Positions 18,083-26,897 of a stretch of 64,000 nt of DNA are shown piece after piece; within the stretch, counting starts at the first letter, position 1; each line of letters starts with the position of its first letter. Origin of the DNA: JBBDYG01 sp040901765 (GTDB lineage: Bacteria > Planctomycetota > Planctomycetia > Pirellulales > Lacipirellulaceae); assembly GCA_040901765.1 (NCBI GenBank), contig JBBDYG010000040.1, positions 310,001 through 374,000 on the forward strand, written 5' to 3'. The notes below the pieces were generated by a model. The model was given only the letters and a program-made list of their open reading frames with translations, did no database searches and had not been told where the DNA came from. Position numbers and translations under genes: made by a program.

Positions 18083-18772
18083 TTACGTCGGCGTGAAGGC
18101 CGCCACCGCCAACCGCCGCCAGCTTGCTGGCAATGGCGCGACGATCTCCAGCGGCCCGTGCCGCACCGGATGCTCGACCGACAGCCGCCAACTGTGGAGC
18201 GCGATGCCAGGCGCGAACTCCCGCCGGCTGCCGTATTTCAAATCACCGACCACCGGGCAAACGACCTTCGCAAGTTGCACCCGAATCTGATGCTTTCGAC
18301 CCGTCAACAGTTCAACGCGCAGCAGCGACAGCCCATCGCGCGATCCCAGCACGCGGTAACGCATTCGGGCCTCCTGCGCTCCGGGCGTTTGAGCGCTGGT
18401 GGTATGGACTTTGCGATGCCGTTCGTCGTGTCGCAGAAAGTGGACAAGCTCGCCGCTCGCGCTGTCCGGTTCGCCTTCGACGACCGCGAGGTATTCCTTC
18501 AGAACTTCACGATCGCGAAACGCCGCACTCAGCCGCGCAGCCGCTTTCGACGTTCGCGCGAGCAGTACCACACCGGTTACCGGCGCGTCGAGCCGGCTTA
18601 CAATTCCCAGGTAGACCTTGCCGGGCTTGTCGTACTTCGCGGCGATATAATGCTTCGCCACGTCGAGCAAGCTGTCCCGCGACGCATCGACACCCATCGT
18701 GGGCAACATCGCCGGCTTGTTCACCGCCAGCAGGTGGTTATCCTCGTACAGTACATTGAGTGGCGGTTTCAT
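18083..18772 (-). CDS. RluA-family RNA pseudouridine synthase
   Basis: A 229-residue member of the RluA branch, which converts uridine to pseudouridine in rRNA or tRNA. The catalytic motif is VSRLDAPVTGVVLLART with Asp62; the usual HRLD-T-SG has Ser for His and Val for the Ser after Thr region, which is tolerated in the family. LLTGRKHQIRVQLA and GDLKYG are the expected downstream motifs. There is no S4 domain, so it is the short form. The target site cannot be predicted from this alone. It is divergent from maf across a shared 138-base region that contains a long palindrome. Confidence 0.88.
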   Translation of the reverse strand: MKPPLNVLYEDNHLLAVNKPAMLPTMGVDASRDSLLDVAKHYIAAKYDKPGKVYLGIVSRLDAPVTGVVLLARTSKAAARLSAAFRDREVLKEYLAVVEGEPDSASGELVHFLRHDERHRKVHTTSAQTPGAQEARMRYRVLGSRDGLSLLRVELLTGRKHQIRVQLAKVVCPVVGDLKYGSRREFAPGIALHSWRLSVEHPVRHGPLEIVAPLPASWRRLAVAAFTPT

Positions 18773-18820
18773 TCCAATTCAATAACTTTAAAGCGCAAAC
18801 TAAACTCGTTGAAACAATTG

Positions 18821-18900
18821 CACCACAGAGTCACGGAGAACTCTGAGAAGGTATGAATTGAAACTCATCTCTTCTCCGCGTCCTCCGTGCCTCCGTGGTA
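18821..18900. repeat. 30-base imperfect inverted repeat (CACAGAG/CTCCGTG type)
   Basis: Arm 18821-18850 (starting CACCACAGAG) and arm 18871-18900 (ending CCTCCGTGGTA) match at 24 of 30 positions when one is reversed and complemented, around a 20-base loop. It occupies most of the region between two divergent genes and so overlaps any promoter there. The motif is of a dispersed intergenic type. Confidence 0.75.
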
Positions 18901-18910
18901 AATAATCAAG

Positions 18911-19561
18911 ATGACAACTTCCCCTCCACGTTTGATTCTCGCCAGCGGCTCGCCACGCCGACGGGAGCTTCTCACTGAAGCGGGATATGCGTTTGAGATC
19001 ATTGTACCCGGCCCCGACGCGGAGTGTGGCGGATGCAGCGAGACCGGCCCCGCGGAACTCGTCGCTAAGCTAGCCTATCAAAAGGCGCGCGATGTGGTCG
19101 ACCAACTTTCCGCGAGCGCCACGCCGCAGTACGTCGAGGAGCTTTGTCTTGTCCTTGCCGCTGATACGATCGCCGCTTGTCGGGGTCAGATTCTCGGCAA
19201 ACCGGCCCACGAAGAGCACGCCCGCGACATGCTGCACATGCTCAGCGGCCGCGAGCACGAAGTCTACACCGGAATCTGCGTTTGGCCGCTCGGCACCAAC
19301 TTAGAACTCGAAGGTGAACCCGTCGGCGAAGTGGTCATCACGCGGTTGCGAATGGATAAATTGTCGCCTACTGAAATCGACGACTACATCGCAAGCGAAC
19401 AGTGGCGCGGAAAAGCGGGCGGATTCGGTTATCAGGACCGCTTGGGATGGGTCCACATCATCGACGGCAGTCCCTCGAACGTCGTCGGCCTGCCGATGGA
19501 GGCACTGCAAGCGACCCTAACGAAATTCGGCTGTTTGCCCGGCAGCACCTCGCGAGCATAA
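18911..19561 (+). CDS. maf: Maf-like nucleoside triphosphate pyrophosphatase
   Basis: A 216-residue protein with the Maf signature LILASGSPRRRELLTEAGY near the start, then AADTIAACRGQILGKP and the LSGREHEVYTGICV stretch. Family members hydrolyse non-canonical or pyrimidine dNTP/NTPs to monophosphates and protect against misincorporation. Length and motif order are complete. The insert between the first motif and AADT is longer than in E. coli Maf. A dispersed palindromic repeat follows the gene. Confidence 0.92.
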   Translation: MTTSPPRLILASGSPRRRELLTEAGYAFEIIVPGPDAECGGCSETGPAELVAKLAYQKARDVVDQLSASATPQYVEELCLVLAADTIAACRGQILGKPAHEEHARDMLHMLSGREHEVYTGICVWPLGTNLELEGEPVGEVVITRLRMDKLSPTEIDDYIASEQWRGKAGGFGYQDRLGWVHIIDGSPSNVVGLPMEALQATLTKFGCLPGSTSRA

Positions 19562-19566
19562 TGAAT

Positions 19567-19685
19567 GAGTCGCGGATGAACGCAGATTAAGCAGATTTAC
19601 ACGGACGGAGCCCACGTCACGATTCAACCGACTCCTTCCTGTCAGATCCGCGATTCTCGGCTCGATCCGTGTTCCTCCGCGTCTC
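19567..19685. repeat. Long imperfect palindrome (CGCGGATGAA type)
   Basis: Arms 19567-19586 (GAGTCGCGGATGAACGCAGA) and 19666-19685 match at 16 of 20 positions as an inverted repeat around about 80 bases. It fills the space between maf and the next gene. Confidence 0.6.
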
Positions 19686-19699
19686 ATTCTTCAATACAT

Positions 19700-20965
19700 A
19701 TGACTAAGCCCTTGTTTAGATATGTCGTTGGATCATTCGTAGCATGTGTTGCACTCTCGGCACAGGCATCGGCCGAGCTTAACGGCCGCGAAGGGATTGT
19801 CGATTCGCCACCGGCGGGCGTTCGAGCCGTGAAGACTGAACGCGGTTACATGGTACCGTATTCCGTTACGATTCCGGGCACCGAGGTTTCGTTCGACATG
19901 GTGCCCATTCCTGGCGGAGAGGTGTCTGTTGAACTGATAATCGATGATCAGCCGCGAGCGGTCGCGGTGATGGTCGAACCTCGTTGGGTCGCGAAGTATG
20001 AAGTCACTTGGGATCAGTATTGGCAATTCATGAAACTCAATACTGCGTTCTCGAGAATCGAGCAGCTTCGAGCAGCGCGCCGAACTTCGCCTGAAATTGA
20101 GAAGTTGTTCGAGTCCGATCGGCGGCTCGATCTGTTGCGCAAAGCACTCGATACGGAAGTGCAACACGTGGATGGCGTCACTGCGCCCACCGCGCTGTAT
20201 GACTCCGACACGACGTATGAATCGGGCGAAGAGCCAGACCTGCCGGCCGTGACCATGACGCCCTTCGCCGCGCGGCAGTTCACGAAGTGGCTGAGCGCCA
20301 TCACGGGCAGCGACTTCCGCCTGCCGAGCGAGGCCGAGTGGGAACACGCCGCCCGCGCTGGTGCCGAGACGGAGTACTCTTTCGGTGACGACCCCGAGCA
20401 ACTGGCGGAATACGCGTGGTTTACCGACAACGCCGACTACGCCGCACACAAACCGGGCGAGAAGCTGCCCAACGCCTGGGGGCTGCACGATGTCCACGGC
20501 AATGTTGCCGAATGGGTGCTCGATACCGGCACCACGCGGAACAGTCCGCCCGCTGGTGCGACGCTGACTTGGGAGACGGCAGTCACCTGGCCATCGCAAG
20601 TCTCCCCGCGGGTAGCGAAAGGCGGCTATTGGGACTCCGATTCGGCCGACTGCACCATCTCTGCTCGGCTGCTGTCCGATGATGAATTGTGGAAGGACAA
20701 CGACCCCAACCGGCCTCGCAGCCCGTGGTGGTTCACCGACCCCCCCGCCTCAGGCGTCGGATTTCGCATCATCCGTTCCCTTCACAGGATACCGACGGAG
20801 CTTCGTGCCCGCGTGTGGGAAATCGACGCCGAGGAAATCCGCGACGACGTGGCCAGCCGGCTCAAAGAAGGCCGCGGCAAACTCGGGCCGGTTGGACCGC
20901 ATCTGCCCGAAGTTCTTGAACAACTCGATTCCGATGAAGTAAAGCGGCATCTCGATGCAAACTAA
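19700..20965 (+). CDS. Exported formylglycine-generating-enzyme-like (SUMF1 domain) protein
   Basis: A 421-residue protein with a signal peptide (ending near AQASA-ELNG) and an FGE-sulfatase fold: KYEVTWDQYWQFM, PAVTMTPFAARQFTKWLS, RLPSEAEWEHAARAGAETEYSFGDD, NAWGLHDVHGNVAEWVLD and GVGFRIIRS are the ordered family motifs. This fold serves sulfatase maturation in some members and many other functions (EgtB, PvdO). The usual pair of active-site cysteines is not obvious; only the CTISARL region has a cysteine near the expected place. It is therefore not a safe sulfatase-activating enzyme. No sulfatase gene lies next to it. About 90 residues follow the SUMF domain. Confidence 0.85.
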   Translation: MTKPLFRYVVGSFVACVALSAQASAELNGREGIVDSPPAGVRAVKTERGYMVPYSVTIPGTEVSFDMVPIPGGEVSVELIIDDQPRAVAVMVEPRWVAKYEVTWDQYWQFMKLNTAFSRIEQLRAARRTSPEIEKLFESDRRLDLLRKALDTEVQHVDGVTAPTALYDSDTTYESGEEPDLPAVTMTPFAARQFTKWLSAITGSDFRLPSEAEWEHAARAGAETEYSFGDDPEQLAEYAWFTDNADYAAHKPGEKLPNAWGLHDVHGNVAEWVLDTGTTRNSPPAGATLTWETAVTWPSQVSPRVAKGGYWDSDSADCTISARLLSDDELWKDNDPNRPRSPWWFTDPPASGVGFRIIRSLHRIPTELRARVWEIDAEEIRDDVASRLKEGRGKLGPVGPHLPEVLEQLDSDEVKRHLDAN

Positions 20966-21094
20966 TTCTTGATCTCGCGAGTGTCGGCGCGGCGATATTG
21001 CGCTTGATTCTCCAGCGGCTGATCGCGGATAATGGGAAGACGACCGGCAGGCTGCCGCTCGGCCCGTTTCATTGGACGGTACTAGGAAAATCAC

Positions 21095-22138
21095 TTGAAG
21101 CTGCGTGTGGGAATTGTTGGCATTGGACCAGCGTGGAATAGTCGCCACCGCGCCGCGCTCTTGGCGCTGGGCGATCGCTTCGAGGTGCGGGCAGTCTGCG
21201 ATCCGGTGGCCCACCGCGCCGAGCAAGTCGCCGCCGAGTTCCGCGCTCGAGCCGTCGATAGTTTTCGTAGCGTGGCTTTCTGCGAAGACATCGACGCGGT
21301 GATGCTGCTGTCATCCCGCTGGTTTGGCGCGCTTCCCATCTTGGCGGCCTGCGACGCCGGCAAGGCGGTCTACTGCGCCGCGTCGCTCGAGTTGCCGGCA
21401 GAGGAAGCGGCGAAACTCCGCGATCGCGTCAGCCATGCGGGAATCGCCTTCATGGCCGAGTTCCCCTGCCGACTGGCGCCGGCCACGCTGCGCTTGCAAG
21501 AACTTATCGCTACACGGTTGGGCAAACCGCGGTTGATGTTCTGCAATCAGCGGCATATCGCCAGCCGCGAAGGAGGGCAGCCCCAAGCAATCAACACGCG
21601 GCAACTGGTGGAAATGGTCGATTGGTGCCGATACGTCTTTGGCCGCGAAGCAACCAGCGTGGTGAGCACCACGCATTCATCGCGAGAAGACGGCGCGGGC
21701 GACGATTACCTGATTATGATGCTCGACTTTTCCGATCCGGGACAAGTCGGTGCCGGCCCGTCGGCGCAGATCGCTTGTGGCAGTTACGTTCCCGGCCAGT
21801 GGAAAGAGGCAGCCGCGTTTCGTCGTCCGGCCGACCTGCAGGTCGTGTGCGAGCGCGGAATCGCGTTCATCGACCTCCCCAGCACGCTCGTCTGGTTCGA
21901 CCGCGCGGGTCAACACACCGAGCCACTCGATAGCGATCGCCCGGTGGGCGAGCAATTACTGATGCACTTTCATCGCTCCGTGGCCAGCCTTGTGCTGCGG
22001 TCTTCTAGCCTCGACGACGCTTACCGCGCGATGTCGATCGTGATCGCCGCCCAGCTTAGTTATGCGGAGAATCGCCGAGTGCGATGCAACGTCGATGGCC
22101 AGTGCGAAGACGATCCGAGCGGCGATTCGCCGCGTTGA
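21095..22138 (+). CDS. Gfo/Idh/MocA-family oxidoreductase
   Basis: A 347-residue protein beginning with a Rossmann fold (LRVGIVGIG, then AVCDPVAHRAEQVAAEF) followed by the alpha/beta domain of glucose-fructose-oxidoreductase-like proteins. The glycine motif is atypical (GIGPAW rather than GxGxxG), and the expected EKP motif after the fold (here YCAASLELPAEE) is not conserved, so activity as a sugar dehydrogenase is doubtful. The start is a TTG at 21095 with AGGAAA upstream; no ATG fits the fold. It ends 55 bases before transketolase, so they may share a transcript. Confidence 0.82.
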   Translation: MKLRVGIVGIGPAWNSRHRAALLALGDRFEVRAVCDPVAHRAEQVAAEFRARAVDSFRSVAFCEDIDAVMLLSSRWFGALPILAACDAGKAVYCAASLELPAEEAAKLRDRVSHAGIAFMAEFPCRLAPATLRLQELIATRLGKPRLMFCNQRHIASREGGQPQAINTRQLVEMVDWCRYVFGREATSVVSTTHSSREDGAGDDYLIMMLDFSDPGQVGAGPSAQIACGSYVPGQWKEAAAFRRPADLQVVCERGIAFIDLPSTLVWFDRAGQHTEPLDSDRPVGEQLLMHFHRSVASLVLRSSSLDDAYRAMSIVIAAQLSYAENRRVRCNVDGQCEDDPSGDSPR

Positions 22139-22193
22139 CACTCTCGCTGACGGCCCGATAAACTGGCGTGTCTCCCGGTTCCTTCATTTCACC

Positions 22194-24257
22194 ATGTCCG
22201 ATATGCCGAATAACGCTTCCTCCATCGACGAACTCGCCATCAACACGATCCGCACGCTTGCGATGGATGCGGTGGAGGCGGCCAACAGCGGGCACCCAGG
22301 CACGCCGATGGCGCTCGCGCCGGTCGCCTTTCAGCTTTGGACGCAAACGCTCAATTACGATCCCGCCGATCCGTTGTGGCCCAATCGGGACCGTTACGTT
22401 CTCTCCTGCGGCCACGCTTCGATGTTGCTGTATTCACTGCTGCATTTGGCAGGCGTGCATCATGTCGACTCGAACGGCAAAGTGCTCAACGAACCGACCT
22501 TGCCGCTGGAGGAGCTGAAGCGGTTTCGCCAACTTCACAGCTGCACACCGGGCCATCCCGAGTGGCACTATGCGGCCGGAATCGAAACTACTACCGGTCC
22601 TTTGGGACAGGGTTGCGGCAACAGCGTGGGCATGGCCATTGCCAGCAAGTGGCTGGCCGCACGCTACAACCGGGCAGATTTTGAGGTGTTCAACTTCAAC
22701 GTCTACGTGCAATGCAGTGACGGCGACTTAATGGAAGGGGTCTCGAACGAAGCGGCGTCGCTCGCCGGTCATCTGCAGCTCGACAACTTGTGTTGGATCT
22801 ACGACGACAACCAAATCACGATCGAAGGTAAGACCGAGCTCGCGTTCAGCGAAGATGTGGAGACCCGCTTCCGCGGGCTTGGCTGGCACGTCGAGCGCGT
22901 CGCCGACGCCAACGACCGCGGGGCACTCGATAAGGCGATCAAGGCGTTTCAAGCGGAACGCCAGCGGCCCACGATGATCATCGTAAAAAGCGTGATCGCT
23001 TATGGCGCTCCCAATAAGGCCGGCACCGCCGAGGCTCACGGCGCTCCGTTGGGCGCCAAAGAAGTAGAGCTTACGAAACGCGCGCTGGGCTGGCCAGTGG
23101 ATGCAAAGTTCTTGGTTCCCGATGAAGTAAAGGAGCATTTTCAAGCGACGATCGGCCGCCGGGGTCGCGTCATCCGCGAAGCTTGGCAGAAACTGTTCGC
23201 GGCCTACCGACTTCAGCATCCGGAATTAGCCGACGACCTCAAGACGATGTGGTCCGGCAAGTTGCCCGAGGGGTGGGACAGCGAACTTCCTGAGTTTCCG
23301 CCGGATGAAAAGGGGATGGCCACCCGCGTTTCATCGGGCAAAGTTCTCAACGCCGTCGCCAAACGGATTCCGTGGTTGCTCGGCGGCTCCGCCGATCTCG
23401 CTCCGTCGACGAAAACGTTGCTCTCGTTCGATGGCGCGGGCACGTTCTCGGCGAAGGACTTTGGCGGACGCAATTTCCATTTCGGCATCCGCGAGCACGC
23501 GATGGCCGCGGCCGCTAATGGCATGGCGACCGTCGACCTGCGGCCCTATGGAGCGACCTTCTTCGTCTTCAGCGATTACCTGCGGCCCTCCATGCGCTTG
23601 AGCGCGATTATGAAGGTGCCGGTGATCTATGTGTTCACACACGATTCGATCGGCGTTGGCGAGGACGGTCCTACGCACCAGCCCATTGAGCATCTCGCGG
23701 CTTGTCGGGCGATTCCGGGGCTGTACGTCCTTCGACCTGCGGACGCCAATGAAGTAAGCGCCGCGTGGCGAACGGCGCTTCAGCTCGGTCGGCCCGTGGC
23801 GCTGGTGCTCACGCGCCAGGACTTGCCAACGCTCGATCGCACGAAATATGCGCCAGCGAACGGCGTTGCCCAAGGAGCATACGTTCTCGCCGATGCGCCT
23901 GCTGGAAAGCCGGATTTGATTCTGATGGCCACCGGCAGCGAAGTATCGCTGGCCGTCGCGGCTCATACGGAGCTTGTCGCCCGGGGCGTCAAGGTCCGCG
24001 TCGTAAGTATGCCGTGCTTTGAATTATTCCAGCAGCAGTCGGCCAGCTATCGTGATACCGTGTTGCCGCCATCCGTGACGAAGCGGATCGCCATCGAAGC
24101 CGGCATCCGACAAGGTTGGGATGGTTACCTCGGGCCGCACGGCGTATTCATTGGTCTCGATAATTACGGCGAGTCCGCACCGTATCAAGACGTCTTTGCC
24201 GAGCGGGGCATTACGATCGAAAATATTCTCGCGACTGCAAAATTGCTGCTCGAATAA
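22194..24257 (+). CDS. tkt: Transketolase
   Basis: A 687-residue protein that spans the full transketolase family: thiamine diphosphate enzyme of the pentose phosphate pathway that moves two-carbon units between sugar phosphates. Key motifs are SGHPGTPMALAPVAF, the cofactor site SDGDLMEGVSNEAASLAGH, HDSIGVGEDGPTHQPIEHLA and the C-terminal domain ending EAGIRQGWDGYLG. I chose the ATG at 22194, where family homology begins; the frame is open upstream into the previous gene. It converges on the P450 gene with only 17 bases between. Confidence 0.95.
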   Translation: MSDMPNNASSIDELAINTIRTLAMDAVEAANSGHPGTPMALAPVAFQLWTQTLNYDPADPLWPNRDRYVLSCGHASMLLYSLLHLAGVHHVDSNGKVLNEPTLPLEELKRFRQLHSCTPGHPEWHYAAGIETTTGPLGQGCGNSVGMAIASKWLAARYNRADFEVFNFNVYVQCSDGDLMEGVSNEAASLAGHLQLDNLCWIYDDNQITIEGKTELAFSEDVETRFRGLGWHVERVADANDRGALDKAIKAFQAERQRPTMIIVKSVIAYGAPNKAGTAEAHGAPLGAKEVELTKRALGWPVDAKFLVPDEVKEHFQATIGRRGRVIREAWQKLFAAYRLQHPELADDLKTMWSGKLPEGWDSELPEFPPDEKGMATRVSSGKVLNAVAKRIPWLLGGSADLAPSTKTLLSFDGAGTFSAKDFGGRNFHFGIREHAMAAAANGMATVDLRPYGATFFVFSDYLRPSMRLSAIMKVPVIYVFTHDSIGVGEDGPTHQPIEHLAACRAIPGLYVLRPADANEVSAAWRTALQLGRPVALVLTRQDLPTLDRTKYAPANGVAQGAYVLADAPAGKPDLILMATGSEVSLAVAAHTELVARGVKVRVVSMPCFELFQQQSASYRDTVLPPSVTKRIAIEAGIRQGWDGYLGPHGVFIGLDNYGESAPYQDVFAERGITIENILATAKLLLE

Positions 24258-24274
24258 GGATGGTGACTTGGCAC

Positions 24275-25777
24275 TCACGCCGCGACTTTCTTTCGCGTTG
24301 GCACAGTTCGTTCCGGCATTCGCAAAATCATTTGACGAGTCGTTGCGTCGCTTCGCGTCAGATCGACCATTCGACACACGTTGCCCGTTATTGGCGTGGC
24401 CTCGAACCGCCCGTTGTGCCGCTTAACGCGCATCGGCATTCCAAATTTTGGCGCCATCGTAATCAGGTGCGACCGGTCGATGCGACTATGGGGTGCGACA
24501 CTCAAGCGAAAGCGTTGAGTGGCCATCGCGACGATCAGATTGATTGTGACCAATCCCATGGTCTTGGCGATGCACGTCCGCGGGCCTGCACCGAACGGCA
24601 GATATTCGAAGTTGTCGGGCGTGGCGTCGAACCAGCGCTCAGGACGGAACTGATCGGGATCGGCAAACACCTCTGGATCGCGATGCGTACCGAAGTGGTT
24701 CACCACGACATAATCGCCTGGGCTAACTTCCAGCGGGCCAAGCATTGCGCTGCCGCGCACGCGCCGAACGACCAGAGGCGCTGGCGGCAGAATTCGCAAC
24801 GTTTCCTTGGTGACCGCGTTCAAGAGCGGCAGGTTAATTAAATCCTCATACGACGGCGGCTCATCGCCACAGTGTGCGCGTAGCTCATCATGTAGTTCGG
24901 CCAAGATATTTGGATGCTGAGCCAATAGGAACATTGTCCAGGCGATCGCCTTGGGAGTCGTCTCATGAGTAGCGGCAAACATTGTCACAAGTTGGCCGGC
25001 GAGATCCTCGCGGGAAATTTCATGCGAATTGGAAAGTTGGTAACTGACGAGCCTGTCGAGCATCAGCACGGCGTCTTGTGGATGTCGTGGCCGACTGTCG
25101 ATTAGCTTCAAGGCCTGCTCCTGTAGCCTTTCGGCGCGCTTTAAGAGGCGATAGTAGGGCGTCCCGATAACGTTTAGCGGGAACATCAGCACGCCGGCCG
25201 AGAACGACCTATCCAGTAACTCGTTCGTTGCTTCGGCGAGTCGCAAGGCCGCGGTTGAGTCCTCACCGGGCAATAGACTTTTCACCGACATCAGCAGGGC
25301 CATGCGGCAAGCCCGGCTGAACACATCGAGCGTCGTTCCCGGCTGCCAATCGTCAAGTTCTTTTCGCACGGTCTCGACCATCGCCGGATAGTATTCACGG
25401 ACGGCCTTGGGCATGAAGAGCGGGCTCATCATTTTCCGCTGATCGCGATGTTTGTGGCCATTGACCGTAATTAAGCCTCGGCGCATCTTGTTTAGTGCCG
25501 AACCTTTGGGTCCGCGAATGATCACGCCACCAGAATTAAAGGTCTCGGGATCGCTCAGTACTTGCCGACTGTATTCTGCTCCCGAAACGAAGATGCACTG
25601 TCGGACAGACCTTCGGAAAGGGATGCGCTCGCGCAGGATGACCATCTTTCCAAAGCGTTCATGAAGCGATGCGACGCAACCGACGGCATCGTAAAAGAAC
25701 CAGAGATAGTGCTTCCAGGCAGCGAAGCCGTCGAGTTCCGGGACAGTCGGACGCGTGTTGGGAGCGATTCGCAGCAC
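24275..25777 (-). CDS. Cytochrome P450
   Basis: A 500-residue P450. The I-helix oxygen-activation motif is AATHETT (268-274), the ExxR motif is ETLR (325-328), and the heme-binding loop is FGAGPRTC with Cys402. Such enzymes are monooxygenases; the substrate cannot be told. The frame runs upstream to 26107 without family similarity; I chose the GTG at 25777 because GGGGGA lies 7 bases before it. No ferredoxin or reductase gene is close. The nearest neighbours are unrelated. Confidence 0.9.
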   Translation of the reverse strand: MLRIAPNTRPTVPELDGFAAWKHYLWFFYDAVGCVASLHERFGKMVILRERIPFRRSVRQCIFVSGAEYSRQVLSDPETFNSGGVIIRGPKGSALNKMRRGLITVNGHKHRDQRKMMSPLFMPKAVREYYPAMVETVRKELDDWQPGTTLDVFSRACRMALLMSVKSLLPGEDSTAALRLAEATNELLDRSFSAGVLMFPLNVIGTPYYRLLKRAERLQEQALKLIDSRPRHPQDAVLMLDRLVSYQLSNSHEISREDLAGQLVTMFAATHETTPKAIAWTMFLLAQHPNILAELHDELRAHCGDEPPSYEDLINLPLLNAVTKETLRILPPAPLVVRRVRGSAMLGPLEVSPGDYVVVNHFGTHRDPEVFADPDQFRPERWFDATPDNFEYLPFGAGPRTCIAKTMGLVTINLIVAMATQRFRLSVAPHSRIDRSHLITMAPKFGMPMRVKRHNGRFEATPITGNVCRMVDLTRSDATTRQMILRMPERTVPTRKKVAA

Positions 25778-26075
25778 GTCATATCCCCCATATGTGTCGC
25801 TTGCGTAACAGGCAATACCTCTTCTCCTATCGGTGCGCTCCGCCCCATTCTTTCGCCTTGCCCAACTTACGCTCGTCGCATTGAAGTATATCGTTGGTAA
25901 ACCTTGACGGCTGGGGGATGCGTGATGGTGAGACAATGGCTGCCGGTGGAACGCTGGCAGCGATTCTCGAATCTCCTGCTGGTAAGACAATGCAGGGAAT
26001 TCATTGGAATTGTTGACTCTGCCCGCTATGTTGCGGCCGACTCGGAGGCACTGGCAAGCATTTGGAACGCCTCCG

Positions 26076-26606
26076 TCATGGGTTGAGTTCCCGAGTTGGA
26101 ACTGCACTCACCTGTGAGGTGGGCGAGGACATCAATTGGGATGCCAACCGAGAACGCATCATTTCGACCATCGCCGGGGTCGGTTCACTCTGTCCTTTGG
26201 AAGAACCGGAACCGCGCAGGTTCCTTAGAATCTGAGCTGGGGTACCGAAGACTCCCCATGGAAATCCCCACCAGCCGAACAGCGTGCAAAACAGAACGGC
26301 GTTTAGCCGCGACTTCATTCCACACTTCCGGCAGCAGATTTTTGGCTTCGATTTGAAGGACGACAGAACGCCTGCCGACCACACCCAATGTGAAGTATGA
26401 ACGTCCACGGGGCCGAGGCCGCCACACTTTGGACAGGAGCCTGCAAATACCGCGTTGACCTTCTCCGCGACATACCCGGGCGGCAATTCGGCGCATGCGA
26501 CGCGCTGCACTCCGTGATCGCGGCACTTATAGCTGCAGAACTTGTAATCCCCCTGGCGGACGGGTCCGAAGAGAATGGTCGTGCCGCATTGCTCGCATTT
26601 TGTCAT
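26076..26606 (-). CDS. Zinc-ribbon protein with a hydrophobic segment
   Basis: A 176-residue protein with several paired cysteines: CEQC and CSYKC near the start, CPKC in the middle and CCRKC after it, consistent with two or three zinc ribbons. A hydrophobic stretch (LFCTLFGWWGFPWGVFG) follows, then a polar tail. I recognise no named family. It may be a membrane-associated zinc-binding protein. It is not linked to a clear operon. Confidence 0.6.
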   Translation of the reverse strand: MTKCEQCGTTILFGPVRQGDYKFCSYKCRDHGVQRVACAELPPGYVAEKVNAVFAGSCPKCGGLGPVDVHTSHWVWSAGVLSSFKSKPKICCRKCGMKSRLNAVLFCTLFGWWGFPWGVFGTPAQILRNLRGSGSSKGQSEPTPAMVEMMRSRLASQLMSSPTSQVSAVPTRELNP

Positions 26607-26897
26607 AGCATTGGCGGTATAGTAACCAGCACGGCGAGTGAAAGCTGGCTATGGTGCCGCAATCGCTTCGAACGCCACCGTCATATCGTATCCTCACGCG
26701 CACCGGACCGCAATCGCGACTCTCATTGCGGCCGACCTTTACAGTAGCGAGACTTGGCTCTTGCAGACGAACCGCCCGATGTCATTAATGGAATCTCGCC
26801 AGGGTTGGCAGGCTGGTTCATAATGGGAGGAGTGTCTCGACCAGTATCGCGCATGGCGCAACTTCGTGTACCAATCCTTGACGATGAGAATCGCAAT

